A DNA stretch of 64,000 bases from an uncultured Oscillospiraceae bacterium (GTDB lineage: Bacteria > Bacillota > Clostridia > Oscillospirales > Acutalibacteraceae): the NCBI GenBank assembly GCA_900542575.1, contig UQOE01000005.1:59900-123899 (forward strand), read 5' to 3'. Position numbers and translations under genes: made by a program. Positions 25,203 through 36,216 of the stretch are shown in pieces (positions within the stretch are counted from its first letter, which is position 1; every line of letters starts with the position of its first letter). The notes beneath the pieces are model-generated. The model was not told where the DNA came from. It saw nothing but the letters and a program-made list of their open reading frames with translations, and made no database searches.

Positions 25203-26573
25203 ATGGACATTCTTTCCAATATTGAAGAAACCCGGAAGCGTTACGAAATGCTGCCCCCCGGTTCGGCCGTTCTGGTCGGATTCTCCGGGGGCGCGGACTC
25301 CGTGACGCTTCTTTCCTGTCTCTGTACCCTTGCCCCGCGCTACCGCTGGAAGGTGGCGGCCCTGCATTTTAACCACTGCATTCGGGGAGAAGAGGCGGAT
25401 CGCGATGAGGAGTTCTGCAGGGCCTTCTGCGAAGAGCGTGGAATCCCGTTTTATGTCCGCCGGCGCGATGTACCGATGGAAGCGAAAAAGTCAGGAGAAG
25501 GTCTGGAGGCCTGCGGCCGCCGTCTTCGCTACGCCTGGTTTGAGGAGATGGCAGACAGCCTTTTCCCGGATCGGGAGACTTTTATCTGTACGGCCCACAA
25601 CGCCAATGACAGCGTGGAGACCGCGCTGTTCCATTTCGCTCGCGGCACTTCGCTGTCCGGCATGACGGGCATTGCCCCGGTGCGCGGTCGGATTGTCCGT
25701 CCGCTGATCCGCTGTTTTCGAGATGAAATTGAACAGTACTGTCGGGAAAACAACTTGTCCTACTGCACCGACAGCACAAATCGGGATGTCCACTATTCCC
25801 GCAATCGGATCCGGCTGGAGGTCCTGCCGGAACTGGAGCAGATTCATCCGGCGGCGCTCCGCAGCATGGCGCGCTCCATAGAACAGTTTGCACGGGATGA
25901 GTCCTTCCTGCGGGAACAGACGGCTGCCCTGCTCCGTCAGGCGAAACTGGACACAAAACCGCTGTCCTATTCCATTATTGTTCTGCAGAAGGCACCGGAA
26001 GCACTGCGTCTCCGCGCTCTGGCACAGATTTTGAGGGATTTCTCCGGCTGTGCGCCGGAAGAACAGCATGTCGCAGCTGCCGCGGAGCTCCTGGAAAATG
26101 GAGGACAGATTCAGGTGCCCTCCGGCGCCGTCGTCCGGGCAGCACAGGGCCGGATTTTCTGTGCGGAGCAGGGGGAGACGGCTCCGTTCCGGTTCCACGG
26201 AGAAAAGATACTGCGGCTTCCCTATGGAATTTTTCATGCAGAGGAAACTTTTGATTGTGCGCAGTTGGAAAACGCCTGCGACTATGATAAAATGAATGGT
26301 AATTTTATTGTCCGGAATCGACGGCCGGGAGACCGGTTCCGTGTGCCCGGGCGAAAAATCAGCAAAACGCTCAAGGCTCTGTTTCAGGAGAGGGGTATTC
26401 CAAAAGAGCAGCGAAGCGCCGTGACCGTTGTCGAGTGCAGCGGAAAAATTGCCTGGCTGGAGGGCTTTGGCCCGTCCGAGGCGTTTCAGGCGGGACCGGG
26501 CTGCCGTCACGGAATTTGCTTCTCGGTGGAACGGGTTCCTTTGGAAGAACAGGAGGATGAACTTGTTCAGTGA
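25203..26573 (+). CDS. tilS: tRNA(Ile)-lysidine synthase
   Basis: This 456-residue enzyme modifies the wobble cytidine of the AUA-reading tRNA-Ile to lysidine. The PP-loop is FSGGADSVTLL near residue 25. HFNHCIRGEEADRDEEFC and TAHNANDSVETALF follow, then RNRIRLEVLPELE and the C-terminal TilS substrate domain with RPGDRFRVPGRKISKTLKAL. It precedes hpt and ftsH, the order known from Bacillus, and overlaps hpt by 11 bases. Confidence 0.93.
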   Translation: MDILSNIEETRKRYEMLPPGSAVLVGFSGGADSVTLLSCLCTLAPRYRWKVAALHFNHCIRGEEADRDEEFCRAFCEERGIPFYVRRRDVPMEAKKSGEGLEACGRRLRYAWFEEMADSLFPDRETFICTAHNANDSVETALFHFARGTSLSGMTGIAPVRGRIVRPLIRCFRDEIEQYCRENNLSYCTDSTNRDVHYSRNRIRLEVLPELEQIHPAALRSMARSIEQFARDESFLREQTAALLRQAKLDTKPLSYSIIVLQKAPEALRLRALAQILRDFSGCAPEEQHVAAAAELLENGGQIQVPSGAVVRAAQGRIFCAEQGETAPFRFHGEKILRLPYGIFHAEETFDCAQLENACDYDKMNGNFIVRNRRPGDRFRVPGRKISKTLKALFQERGIPKEQRSAVTVVECSGKIAWLEGFGPSEAFQAGPGCRHGICFSVERVPLEEQEDELVQ

Positions 26574-27126
26574 ACATATGCAGGATGATATTGACCATAT
26601 CCTGCTGAATGAAGAGCAAATTCAGAGTATCGTCACACGGGTCGGACAGGAAATTACCCGGGACTATGCCGGAAAAAATCTGGTCCTGGTCAGTGTGCTG
26701 AAGGGCTCTGTTGTCTTTATGGCGGACCTCATGCGCGCAGTTGATCTCCCGCTTTCCATTGACTTCATGGTTGTGTCCAGCTACGGAAATGGAACCGAGA
26801 GCAGCGGTACCGTCAAAATTATCAAGGACCTTGACCTGGACCTCTCCGGGCAGGACCTGCTGCTGGTGGAAGATATTCTCGACACCGGGCGGACCCTTTA
26901 CAATCTGCGGGAAATTCTCCGCATGCGGCATCCGAGTTCCATCAAAATCTGTACGTTCCTGGATAAGCCGGAGCGCAGAAAAGCCGACATCCATGCGGAC
27001 TATGTCGGCGCACAGGTCCCGGATGAATTCGTCGTCGGCTATGGTCTCGACTTTTCGCAGCGCTACCGCAATCTGCCATATCTCGGCGTTCTGAAGCCGC
27101 ATGTATATCAGGATGTTATTTCATGA
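26563..27126 (+). CDS. hpt: Hypoxanthine phosphoribosyltransferase
   Basis: This enzyme of about 187 residues salvages hypoxanthine or guanine with PRPP. The PRPP loop is LLLVEDILDTGRTL and the flexible loop region VVSSYGNGTESSG. The start was set at TTG 26563, six bases after a perfect AGGAGG (26551-26556). The ATG at 26557 touches that site directly and ATG 26578 is too far from it. It sits between tilS and ftsH, a conserved order. Confidence 0.92.
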   Translation: MFSEHMQDDIDHILLNEEQIQSIVTRVGQEITRDYAGKNLVLVSVLKGSVVFMADLMRAVDLPLSIDFMVVSSYGNGTESSGTVKIIKDLDLDLSGQDLLLVEDILDTGRTLYNLREILRMRHPSSIKICTFLDKPERRKADIHADYVGAQVPDEFVVGYGLDFSQRYRNLPYLGVLKPHVYQDVIS

Positions 27127-27208
27127 TTCTTTCATGACAAATTCATAACTTTGCGGTACTTTTTCGTACTGCAGTATTCTATTTCAAACAGACTAAGGAG
27201 GAGAAACC

Positions 27209-29173
<1,965 letters not shown>

Positions 29174-29200
29174 ACCCCATCTTATCCAGCTTTTTACCTG

Positions 29201-29238
29201 CTGTCCCCGGAACGGAGGTCCCGGGGACAGTATTTTTC
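29201..29238 (+). terminator. Intrinsic terminator after ftsH
   Basis: CTGTCCCCGG (29201-29210) pairs exactly with CCGGGGACAG (29221-29230), then a T run. Confidence 0.85.
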
Positions 29239-29331
29239 TTATGACACATCTCATTTCGACCCGCGGGATTCAGTCGGAAATTCGACTGCGGGTTCTGCCG
29301 TCTGCCGGCCGACGTGGCGAATGCGGCTTGC

Positions 29332-29361
29332 TTGACAAGATCTGAATACCTGTCCTAAAAT
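29332..29361 (+). promoter_or_regulatory. Promoter for the topoisomerase pair
   Basis: TTGACA (29332-29337), 18-base spacer, TAAAAT (29356-29361), 33 bases before the ATG. Confidence 0.65.
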
Positions 29362-29394
29362 GATTGTCTGAATTGATTTGGAACGGAGGCAACT

Positions 29395-31377
29395 ATGGCA
29401 AAATCCGCAAAATATTCCAACAACAATATCTCTCAGCTGAAGGGTGCTGATCGGGTTCGAAAACGTCCGGCGGTCATCTTCGGCTCGGATGGACTGGACG
29501 GGTGTCAGCATTCCTTTTTTGAGATTCTCTCCAACTCCATAGATGAGGCCCGTGAGGGGTTCGGCAAACAGATCATTGTGACCCGCTATCTGGACCACTC
29601 GCTGCAGGTACAGGATTTCGGCCGCGGCATTCCGATGGACTACAATGAGAACGAGAAGGAATACAACTGGAAGCTTGTGTTTTGCGAGATGTATGCTGGC
29701 GGCAAGTACAACACCAACGAGGCGGGCGGAAGCTATGAGTTTTCGCTTGGCCTCAACGGCCTCGGACTCTGTGCCACCCAGTACTCATCCGAGTTTATGG
29801 ACGCCGAAGTCTACCGCGACGATATGTGCTATACTATCCACTTTAAGAAAGGCAACCCCTCCGGCCGCCTGAAGAAGGAACCGGCCCCCGGCCATCCCAC
29901 AGGTTCCAGGATTTACTGGAAACCGGATACCGATGTCTTTACCGATATCAGCATTCCGCTCGAGTATTTTCAGGATATCATCCGCCGGCAGGCTATCGTC
30001 AACGCGGGTCTGACCTTTCTCCTGCGGGACGAAACCGCCCCTGGAAAATTCCAGGAGTACACCTTTCTCTATGAGAACGGCATCGTCGACTACATGAAAG
30101 AAACCGTCGGCGACGACGCATTCACTTCCGTACAGGAGTGGCGCACCGAGCGCGTCGGACGAGACCGTGCGGACAAGGATGACTACAAGGTCCTCATTCA
30201 CGCAGCAGTCTGCTTTTCCAATAAGGTCCGCATAAAGGAGTACTACCACAACTCCTCCTGGCTGGAACACGGAGGCGCACCGGAAAAGGCCGTGCGCAGC
30301 GCCTTTGTCTCCCAGATTGACAGCTATTTAAAGCAGAACAACAAATATACGAAGTCGGACAAGAAAATCACATTCCAGGATATTGAGGACTGCCTCTGTC
30401 TGGTCATCTCCTCGTTCTCCACGCAGACATCGTATGAGAACCAGACCAAAAAGGCCATTACTAACAAGTTTATTCAAGAGGCCATGACCGACTTCTTTAA
30501 GCACCAGCTGGAAGTCTATTTTATTGAGAACAAGATGGACGCCGACCGCATTACCGACCAGGTTCTGGTCAACATGCGCAGTCGGGTTCGGGCTGAGAGC
30601 ACAAGGCAGAATCTGAAAAAGACGCTCTCCGGAAGCATGGATATGTCCAACCGCGTCGCCAAATTTGTCGACTGCAGGACCAAGGACGTCGACCGCCGGG
30701 AGGTCTTTATTGTTGAGGGCGACTCTGCGCTGGGCGCCTGCAAGCAGGCGCGGGACTCGGAATTCCAGGCCGTTATCCCCGTGCGCGGCAAAATTCTCAA
30801 CTGCCTGAAAGCGGACTACAACCGTATTTTTAAAAATGAAATTATTACCGACCTCATTAAGGTGCTCGGCTGCGGCGTCGAGGTGAAAACCAAGACCAAG
30901 GACATGAATTCTTTCTCCCTCGACCACCTGCGGTGGAACAAGATTATCATCTGTACCGATGCCGACGTCGACGGCTACCAGATCCGCACCCTTATCCTGA
31001 CCATGATTTACCGGCTTATGCCGACACTTATCCGGGAGGGTAAGGTGTTTATCGCGGAGTCGCCGCTGTATGAGATCAACTATAAAGACCAGGTATGGTT
31101 TGCCTATACGGAGATCGAAAAAAAGCAGGTACTTGAAGAGCTGGAGGGGAAGAAGTATACCATCCAGCGTTCCAAAGGACTCGGTGAAAATGACGCCGAT
31201 ATGATGTGGCTCACCACCATGAATCCGCAGACCCGCCGTCTGATCCGAATCGACCCGTCCGATGCCGCCGCTACCGCTGCGCAGTTCAACCTTCTGCTGG
31301 GGGACAACCTGGCAGGGCGCAAGGAGCATATTGCAGAGGAAGGGCATAATTTCCTCGATCTGACAGATCTTTCGTAA
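29395..31377 (+). CDS. Divergent type IIA topoisomerase subunit B (ParE/GyrB-like)
   Basis: This is a 660-residue ATPase subunit. The GHKL fold shows FFEILSNSIDEAREG, QDFGRGIPMD and, for the ATP lid, SLGLNGLG where GyrB and ParE read SGGLHGVG. The TOPRIM domain has VEGDSALGACKQARD, VIPVRGKILN and TDADVDGYQIRTL with the metal acids. The C-terminal signature QRSKGLGENDADMMW is present. Sequence drift suggests a third gyrase-family lineage known in Clostridia rather than housekeeping gyrase. It pairs with the A subunit 29 bases downstream. Confidence 0.85.
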   Translation: MAKSAKYSNNNISQLKGADRVRKRPAVIFGSDGLDGCQHSFFEILSNSIDEAREGFGKQIIVTRYLDHSLQVQDFGRGIPMDYNENEKEYNWKLVFCEMYAGGKYNTNEAGGSYEFSLGLNGLGLCATQYSSEFMDAEVYRDDMCYTIHFKKGNPSGRLKKEPAPGHPTGSRIYWKPDTDVFTDISIPLEYFQDIIRRQAIVNAGLTFLLRDETAPGKFQEYTFLYENGIVDYMKETVGDDAFTSVQEWRTERVGRDRADKDDYKVLIHAAVCFSNKVRIKEYYHNSSWLEHGGAPEKAVRSAFVSQIDSYLKQNNKYTKSDKKITFQDIEDCLCLVISSFSTQTSYENQTKKAITNKFIQEAMTDFFKHQLEVYFIENKMDADRITDQVLVNMRSRVRAESTRQNLKKTLSGSMDMSNRVAKFVDCRTKDVDRREVFIVEGDSALGACKQARDSEFQAVIPVRGKILNCLKADYNRIFKNEIITDLIKVLGCGVEVKTKTKDMNSFSLDHLRWNKIIICTDADVDGYQIRTLILTMIYRLMPTLIREGKVFIAESPLYEINYKDQVWFAYTEIEKKQVLEELEGKKYTIQRSKGLGENDADMMWLTTMNPQTRRLIRIDPSDAAATAAQFNLLLGDNLAGRKEHIAEEGHNFLDLTDLS

Positions 31378-31406
31378 GCTTTTAGAAGGGGAGGAACACA
31401 GATTCC

Positions 31407-33659
31407 ATGGCAAAGAAACGCAAAACGCCGAAGACCAATCGGGAGGAGAATCCGAACGCCCATATCATGGGGGCCGGCGAGGTCGTCGATCAAAAAATCG
31501 TCGACACGCTGGAAATCAACTACATGCCCTATGCCATGAGCGTCATCATGTCCCGCGCCATCCCGGAGATTGACGGGTTCAAGCCGTCCCACCGGAAACT
31601 GCTGTACACGATGTACAAGATGGGCCTTCTGCGCGGCAGCCGCATTAAATCTGCCAATATTGTCGGGCGAACTATGCAGCTGAATCCCCATGGCGATTCG
31701 GCTATTTACGATACCATGGTCCGTCTCTCCAAAGGATATGAGGCACTTCTTCATCCTTACGTGGACTCCAAGGGCAACTTCGGTAAAGCCTATTCCCGTG
31801 ATATGTCCTGGGCGGCTTCCCGATACACCGAGGCAAAACTCGCCCCGATCTGTGAGGAGCTCTTTCGGGATATCGACAAAGACACCGTGGACTTCGTTGA
31901 CAACTACGATGCCAGTATGAAAGAGCCGACGCTGCTTCCGGTCACATTCCCATCTATTCTGGTCAACAACAATACGGGTATCGCAGTCGGAATGGCGAGC
32001 TCCATCTGCTCGTTTAACTTAAAGGAGATCTGTGACACCACAATTCAGCTGATCCGCAATCCCAATGCAGATGTCATGGACACACTCCAGGCACCGGACT
32101 TCCCGGGCGGCGGCCAGATCCTTTTCGACCGCGACAAGATGCGGCAGGTGCTGGACACCGGCCGCGGCGGTATTTCGGTACGATCGAAATATGCTTACGA
32201 TAAAGAAAGCAACTGCATCGATATCACAGAGATTCCTCCTACCACCACCTCCGAGGCCATCATAGACAAAATCATTGAAAAGGCAAAGGCCGGGCAGCTG
32301 CGGGAAATCAGCGACATCCGTGACGAGACCGATAAATCCGGCCTGAAGATCACGATCGATCTGAAGCGGGGGACCGATCCGGACCGCCTGATGCGGAAGC
32401 TCTATAAATCCACCCCTCTGGAGGACTCGTTCTCCTGTAACTTCAATGTCCTTATTGCCGGCACTCCACGGGTGCTCGGTGTCAAAGACCTGCTCACGGA
32501 GTGGATCTCGTTCCGCACTGAGTGCGTCCGCCGCCGTGTCTATTTTGACCTGACCAGGGCGCAGGAAAAACTTCATCTTCTGCAGGGCCTGGAGAAGATC
32601 CTGCTGGATATCGATAAGGCTGTTAAAATTGTCCGGGAGACAGAGGAAGAAGCAGAGGTTGTCCCCAATCTTATGATCGGCTTCGGCATCGATGAGACCC
32701 AGGCCGAGTACGTGGCGGAAATTAAGCTGCGTCACTTAAACCGGGAGTTTATTCTCAAACGTCTGAAAGACGTCGAAGACCTGGAAAAAACAATTAAAGA
32801 TCTTCAGGCGACGCTGAACGACCGCAGCCGCATTCAGGATATCATCGTCGACGAACTCACGGAAGTCGGGAAGAAATACGGACAGCCCCGCAAGAGCGTT
32901 ATTGTCTACGCTGCCGACCTGGAAGAAGAGGAGGAAGAGGAGGAGACCGTCTCCGACGATCCGGTCGTCCTCCTGTTCACCAAAGACGGCTATTTTAAGA
33001 AGTTTAAGCCGCAGGCACTTCGCATGAGCGGCGAACAGAAGCTGAAAGAGAATGATGTCGTCACACAGGAAGTGGAGACGACCAATGACAAGGAGCTGCT
33101 GTTCTTTACCGACCGGCATCAGGTCTATAAAACAACGGTCGATGCCTTCTCCTATGGCAAAGCCGCCAATCTCGGAGACTATATCCCCACCGTTCTCGAG
33201 TTCGATGAGGGGGAAAATGCCATTTACATGGCAGTGACCGACCAGAAATACCGCGGGTATATGATCTTCCTGTTTGAAAACGGAAAGGCTGCCCGAATTG
33301 AGATGTCCTGCTATCAGACCAAGACGCACCGCAAACGTCTGCTCAGTGCCTACTCCGACAAGTCACCGCTGGCCGGCATCCTCTATGCCCCTGAGGACTG
33401 CGACCTCGTTCTGCAGTCTTCCGGCGGCCGGCTGCTCCTGCTGAACACCGCAGCTATCTCGGCCAAGTCCACGAAGACTTCTATTGGCGTCGCCATTATG
33501 CGTCTGAAGAAGGGACAGCGCGTTATGGGCATGCGTCCTTACGTCCCGGGCGAATTCAAGCACCCATCCCGTTATAAGACCAAAACGTATCCGGCGCTGG
33601 GCGCTTTTCCGGCTGCAGAGGACACAGAAGGGGAACAGCTTACATTGACGACAGATTAA
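31407..33659 (+). CDS. Divergent type IIA topoisomerase subunit A (ParC/GyrA-like)
   Basis: This is a 750-residue DNA cleavage subunit. MPYAMSVIMSRAIPEIDGFKPSHRKLLY opens the winged-helix region (the full segment spans about residues 36-64). The active-site Tyr is in WAASRYTEAKLA. The coiled-coil arm lies near residues 360-490, followed by a reduced C-terminal beta-propeller with an acidic stretch EEEEEEET. No GyrA box (QRRGGKG) is seen, so ParC-like decatenation is more likely than supercoiling. GGGGAGG precedes the ATG. It ends the two-gene operon. Confidence 0.85.
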   Translation: MAKKRKTPKTNREENPNAHIMGAGEVVDQKIVDTLEINYMPYAMSVIMSRAIPEIDGFKPSHRKLLYTMYKMGLLRGSRIKSANIVGRTMQLNPHGDSAIYDTMVRLSKGYEALLHPYVDSKGNFGKAYSRDMSWAASRYTEAKLAPICEELFRDIDKDTVDFVDNYDASMKEPTLLPVTFPSILVNNNTGIAVGMASSICSFNLKEICDTTIQLIRNPNADVMDTLQAPDFPGGGQILFDRDKMRQVLDTGRGGISVRSKYAYDKESNCIDITEIPPTTTSEAIIDKIIEKAKAGQLREISDIRDETDKSGLKITIDLKRGTDPDRLMRKLYKSTPLEDSFSCNFNVLIAGTPRVLGVKDLLTEWISFRTECVRRRVYFDLTRAQEKLHLLQGLEKILLDIDKAVKIVRETEEEAEVVPNLMIGFGIDETQAEYVAEIKLRHLNREFILKRLKDVEDLEKTIKDLQATLNDRSRIQDIIVDELTEVGKKYGQPRKSVIVYAADLEEEEEEEETVSDDPVVLLFTKDGYFKKFKPQALRMSGEQKLKENDVVTQEVETTNDKELLFFTDRHQVYKTTVDAFSYGKAANLGDYIPTVLEFDEGENAIYMAVTDQKYRGYMIFLFENGKAARIEMSCYQTKTHRKRLLSAYSDKSPLAGILYAPEDCDLVLQSSGGRLLLLNTAAISAKSTKTSIGVAIMRLKKGQRVMGMRPYVPGEFKHPSRYKTKTYPALGAFPAAEDTEGEQLTLTTD

Positions 33660-33672
33660 CGCCGTTTTTATC

Positions 33673-33701
33673 TTGAAAACCGTAATTGCTTATGATAGAA
33701 T
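33673..33701 (+). promoter_or_regulatory. Promoter for secG
   Basis: TTGAAA (33673-33678), 17-base spacer, TAGAAT (33696-33701); a leader of about 60 bases follows. Confidence 0.65.
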
Positions 33702-33767
33702 ATCGAAGTTAGCGAAAAGCGTAATCTATCTTGCTGTCAATTTTTATATAAGTACGGAGGAATTTCC

Positions 33768-34034
33768 ATGTCAGGTTTACAGATGGCCTTTGCCATTGTC
33801 TTAATTGTTGTATCGCTTGTAATGATCATTGTTATCAGCCTTCAGAAAAACCGTGAGGCCAACGCATCCGGCGTCACCGGTACCAGTGCTGCAGAAATGA
33901 ACAACAATAACTTCTTTGACAAGTCCGGTGCCCATGCAAAGGACAATACACTTGCCAAGTCCACAAAGGTACTCGGCGTGCTCTGGGCGGCCATCTCCCT
34001 TGCATGTGTTCTTGTTATTCTGTTCGTCAAATAA
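33768..34034 (+). CDS. secG: Preprotein translocase subunit SecG
   Basis: This 88-residue protein has two membrane helices (about 5-25 and 65-86) separated by a Gly/Ser/Asn-rich loop containing the typical SGVTGTSAAE. SecG assists SecYE and SecA in protein export. The motif LQKNREANASG after helix 1 is common in Firmicutes SecG. AAGTACGGAGGAA precedes the ATG. It is a single-gene transcript with its own promoter and terminator. Confidence 0.9.
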   Translation: MSGLQMAFAIVLIVVSLVMIIVISLQKNREANASGVTGTSAAEMNNNNFFDKSGAHAKDNTLAKSTKVLGVLWAAISLACVLVILFVK

Positions 34035-34056
34035 TCATTTTCAGATGACATTGGGG

Positions 34057-34080
34057 GAGTGCTTTTCAGCACTCTCTTTT
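34057..34080 (+). terminator. Intrinsic terminator after secG
   Basis: GAGTGCT (34057-34063), loop TTTC, AGCACTC (34068-34074), then TCTTTTTT. Confidence 0.85.
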
Positions 34081-34125
34081 TTCTGATTTTTTCTCGAAAG
34101 TACGGGAAAAAATCGAAAAAACTTC

Positions 34126-34154
34126 TTGACTTCTCCAATGTCATACAGTAGAAT
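34126..34154 (+). promoter_or_regulatory. Promoter for tRNA-Lys
   Basis: TTGACT (34126-34131), 17-base spacer, TAGAAT (34149-34154), about 40 bases before the mature tRNA 5' end. Confidence 0.75.
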
Positions 34155-34199
34155 ATAACACGTTGCAAGACGACAGCAGACGCCGTCTGAAGCACATAT

Positions 34200-34275
34200 G
34201 ACTCATTAGCTCAGTTGGCAGAGCACTTGACTTTTAATCAAGGTGTCCGGGGTTCGAATCCCCGATGGGTCACCA
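34200..34275 (+). tRNA. tRNA-Lys (anticodon TTT)
   Basis: A full cloverleaf can be drawn: acceptor GACTCAT (34200-34206) with ATGGGTC (34265-34271), one G-T pair; a D loop with TAGCTCAGTTGGCAGAGCA; anticodon stem CTTGA/TCAAG around CTTTTAA with anticodon TTT; and T arm CCGGGGTTCGAATCCCCG. The CCA end is encoded (34273-34275). It has its own promoter and terminator and stands alone. Confidence 0.97.
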
Positions 34276-34283
34276 TCTAAAAG

Positions 34284-34325
34284 GCCTTGAATCCACGTAG
34301 GTACGTCGGTTCAAGGCTTTTTTTC
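34284..34325 (+). terminator. Terminator of the tRNA-Lys transcript
   Basis: GCCTTGAA (34284-34291) pairs exactly with TTCAAGGC (34310-34317), followed by a run of eight Ts. Confidence 0.9.
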
Positions 34326-34515
34326 TGTCTCTGGATTCTTTTCCTGGAAGGCCTGGAATACCGCAAAAAGGGGCTGCTATGGCATAAAGCTATGCAATAG
34401 TGTATGCACAATTTGCCCCTGCAACCTCCCTGCTTTCAGATATGCACAATTCCGCAAAAAACGTCTCTTCTTTTTTACATTTGTAATGCTACAATAGGAA
34501 CAGGAGGTTTTGTGT

Positions 34516-35142
34516 ATGAAAAAAATATTTGCGGCTTTGCTCGCACTTGCTATGGTACTCTCGCTCTTCAGCGTCAGTGCGCTGGCAATAGGAAAAGACG
34601 CTGCGGGAAACAGCGCGGTCAATACGGGAACGCTCAGCAGCATTCTCGGTCGGAAAAAGGCCACCAGTTCCAAGAGTGACTTCGTCAATGCCGGCAACGA
34701 CAACGAAAATATCCATGGCATCGTCGACGTCGGCGTGCCGCTCTCCGACATCGGCTCTGCCAATGAGAATATTCATGGAATTGTGGGCGTCAAAGTACCG
34801 CTCTCCGATATAGGTTCTGCCAATGAGAACGTCCACGGAATTGTCGGCGTCAAGGTGCCGCTCTCCGATATCGGATCCGGCAATGAAAACGTCCATGGAA
34901 ATATCTCTATTACACTGCCGACCGCGAGTGCATCCAACACGGAATCGAAAGATCAGGGCCTTCGCGCATTGGTCTCGGCCAGTGTTCCCCTCTCCAACGA
35001 CAACGGTAAAATCGGACTTTCCAATGTCGGTTCGGAGAACCGCAACCTGCGCGACAACGTCATTAATGTTCAAAACACCAATTTAAACGTCAACGTCAAC
35101 GTAGGAGTTTTTTCCATCATGAATCAGAACGGGACAGTCTGA
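34516..35142 (+). CDS. Secreted protein with 20-residue tandem repeats
   Basis: The 208-residue product has a signal peptide (MKKIFAALLALAMVLSLFS, cleavage probably after ALA). The middle holds four copies of a 20-residue unit with the consensus NENxHGIVGVKVPLSDIGSA, followed by a related region (ASVPLSNDNGKIGLSNVGS) and an Asn/Val-rich end (NTNLNVNVNVG). The pattern suggests a beta-structured fibre or adhesive surface protein, but no known family is recognised. AGGAGG lies eight bases before the ATG. The AraC-type gene begins 27 bases downstream and may share its transcript. Confidence 0.75.
   Translation: MKKIFAALLALAMVLSLFSVSALAIGKDAAGNSAVNTGTLSSILGRKKATSSKSDFVNAGNDNENIHGIVDVGVPLSDIGSANENIHGIVGVKVPLSDIGSANENVHGIVGVKVPLSDIGSGNENVHGNISITLPTASASNTESKDQGLRALVSASVPLSNDNGKIGLSNVGSENRNLRDNVINVQNTNLNVNVNVGVFSIMNQNGTV
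34681..34920 (+). repeat. 60-bp in-frame tandem repeat
   Basis: Four 60-base units lie in register (34681, 34741, 34801, 34861). Units 2 and 3 are the most similar at DNA level (CTCTCCGA-AT-GG-TCTGCCAATGAGAA pattern); unit 4 has drifted at its end. Each unit encodes 20 residues. Confidence 0.85.
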
Positions 35143-35169
35143 CCAGGAGGTTCTGAAAGGAGCAGTTTC

Positions 35170-35925
35170 ATGCGAATGACCGAGAAGGAGCTTCAGGCCC
35201 TGCTGAAAGACAGCATTCCGCTGCGGCATCAGGGAGAAGGGCGCCGTCTGAGCTATCTGCAGGAGCAGCAGTTTCTCGAGAAAATACAGAGGGGGGAGTA
35301 TCGAAGCATCTCGGTGCATCCCTTTTCCGAGATCGCGGAGGAGATCGGCAGCGAGGAATGGGATGTGGAGCCGCGGAAAGCATGCGAATATATCTCGGTC
35401 ATCCTGATCTCCCAGAGCGTCCGTGCCGCCATGGCAGGCGGCGCTCCGCCTGACTCGGTCAATGAATTCGGCGACCGGATGCTGGTACGACTGTCACAGA
35501 CGGAGGAAATCTCAGAGATGGAAGCCATTCTCAACGATGCTGCGGTCGGGTGTGCCTATCTTGTCTTTCGCGGAAACAGCGAAACAGCGAAAAATCTGAC
35601 GGCACGCACCAGGCGCTATGTCGAGAAGCACATCCATGAAAAAATATATCTGCTGCAGATTTCCGAAAGTCTGGGTGTGAGTACGTCCTATCTGTCCCGT
35701 GTATTTTCCCGTTCCGAGGGAATCCCGCTTCAGAATTATATTCAGAGGGAAAAGGTGGAAGAGGGGGCCAGGATGCTTCTCGACAGCAGCATCTCAGTCT
35801 CTGACATAGCCCGGTCTCTCTCTTTTCAGTCCCCTAGTTCATTCGCGGAGGCTTTCCGCAAATGGAAAGGGGTCTCCCCTTCCCGGTTCCGGGAGCAGTA
35901 TTTTGTTGAGGAGACCAAAAAGTAA
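35170..35925 (+). CDS. AraC-family transcriptional regulator
   Basis: This is a 251-residue regulator. The C-terminal hundred residues carry two helix-turn-helix units: IYLLQISESLGVSTSYLSRVF and ISVSDIARSLSFQSPSSFAEAF, ending in GVSPSRFREQY, the AraC signature. The N-terminal 150 residues form an unrecognised sensing domain. AAAGGAGCAG precedes the ATG. It follows the repeat protein gene closely; regulation of that gene or the lipase is possible but not shown. Confidence 0.88.
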   Translation: MRMTEKELQALLKDSIPLRHQGEGRRLSYLQEQQFLEKIQRGEYRSISVHPFSEIAEEIGSEEWDVEPRKACEYISVILISQSVRAAMAGGAPPDSVNEFGDRMLVRLSQTEEISEMEAILNDAAVGCAYLVFRGNSETAKNLTARTRRYVEKHIHEKIYLLQISESLGVSTSYLSRVFSRSEGIPLQNYIQREKVEEGARMLLDSSISVSDIARSLSFQSPSSFAEAFRKWKGVSPSRFREQYFVEETKK

Positions 35926-36152
35926 GATACAGACTCACCTGTTTTGACCGTGCTCTGTGCTCTGCAGGGTGCGGCCTTTTTCTGTTACCGCACAAATAGA
36001 AAAAACAGAAAAAATTTTTTACTAAATTTGCAAGGATTTTCATTAGACAACAACTGTAGTTTGATGAAAAGTATGACAAAATGGAAGCAGTTGTACGGAA
36101 TTTCGTGATACAATCGGACAAAATTGTCGTAATATGCCAGAATCGAACAAAT

Positions 36153-36180
36153 TTGACGAAAAAATATAGTTAAGTAAACT
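36153..36180 (+). promoter_or_regulatory. Possible lipase promoter in an AT-rich gap
   Basis: The gap 35926-36216 is AT-rich and contains TTGACG (36153-36158), a 16-base spacer and TAAACT (36175-36180). An imperfect GC-rich hairpin near 35944-35975 followed by Ts may terminate the AraC gene. Nothing else is seen in it. Confidence 0.45.
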
Positions 36181-36216
36181 AAAAATTGAACTCAAATTGA
36201 TTCGGAGGCATGTTTT

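Noticed and set aside
34367..34416. GC-bounded hairpin region downstream of tRNA-Lys as a separate RNA gene
   Set aside because: GGGGC/GCCCC can pair around a small palindrome, but there is no clear promoter or terminator for it.
34681..34920. Regular 60-bp repeats as a CRISPR array
   Set aside because: Units are directly adjacent without unique spacers, keep one reading frame and encode a secreted repeat protein.
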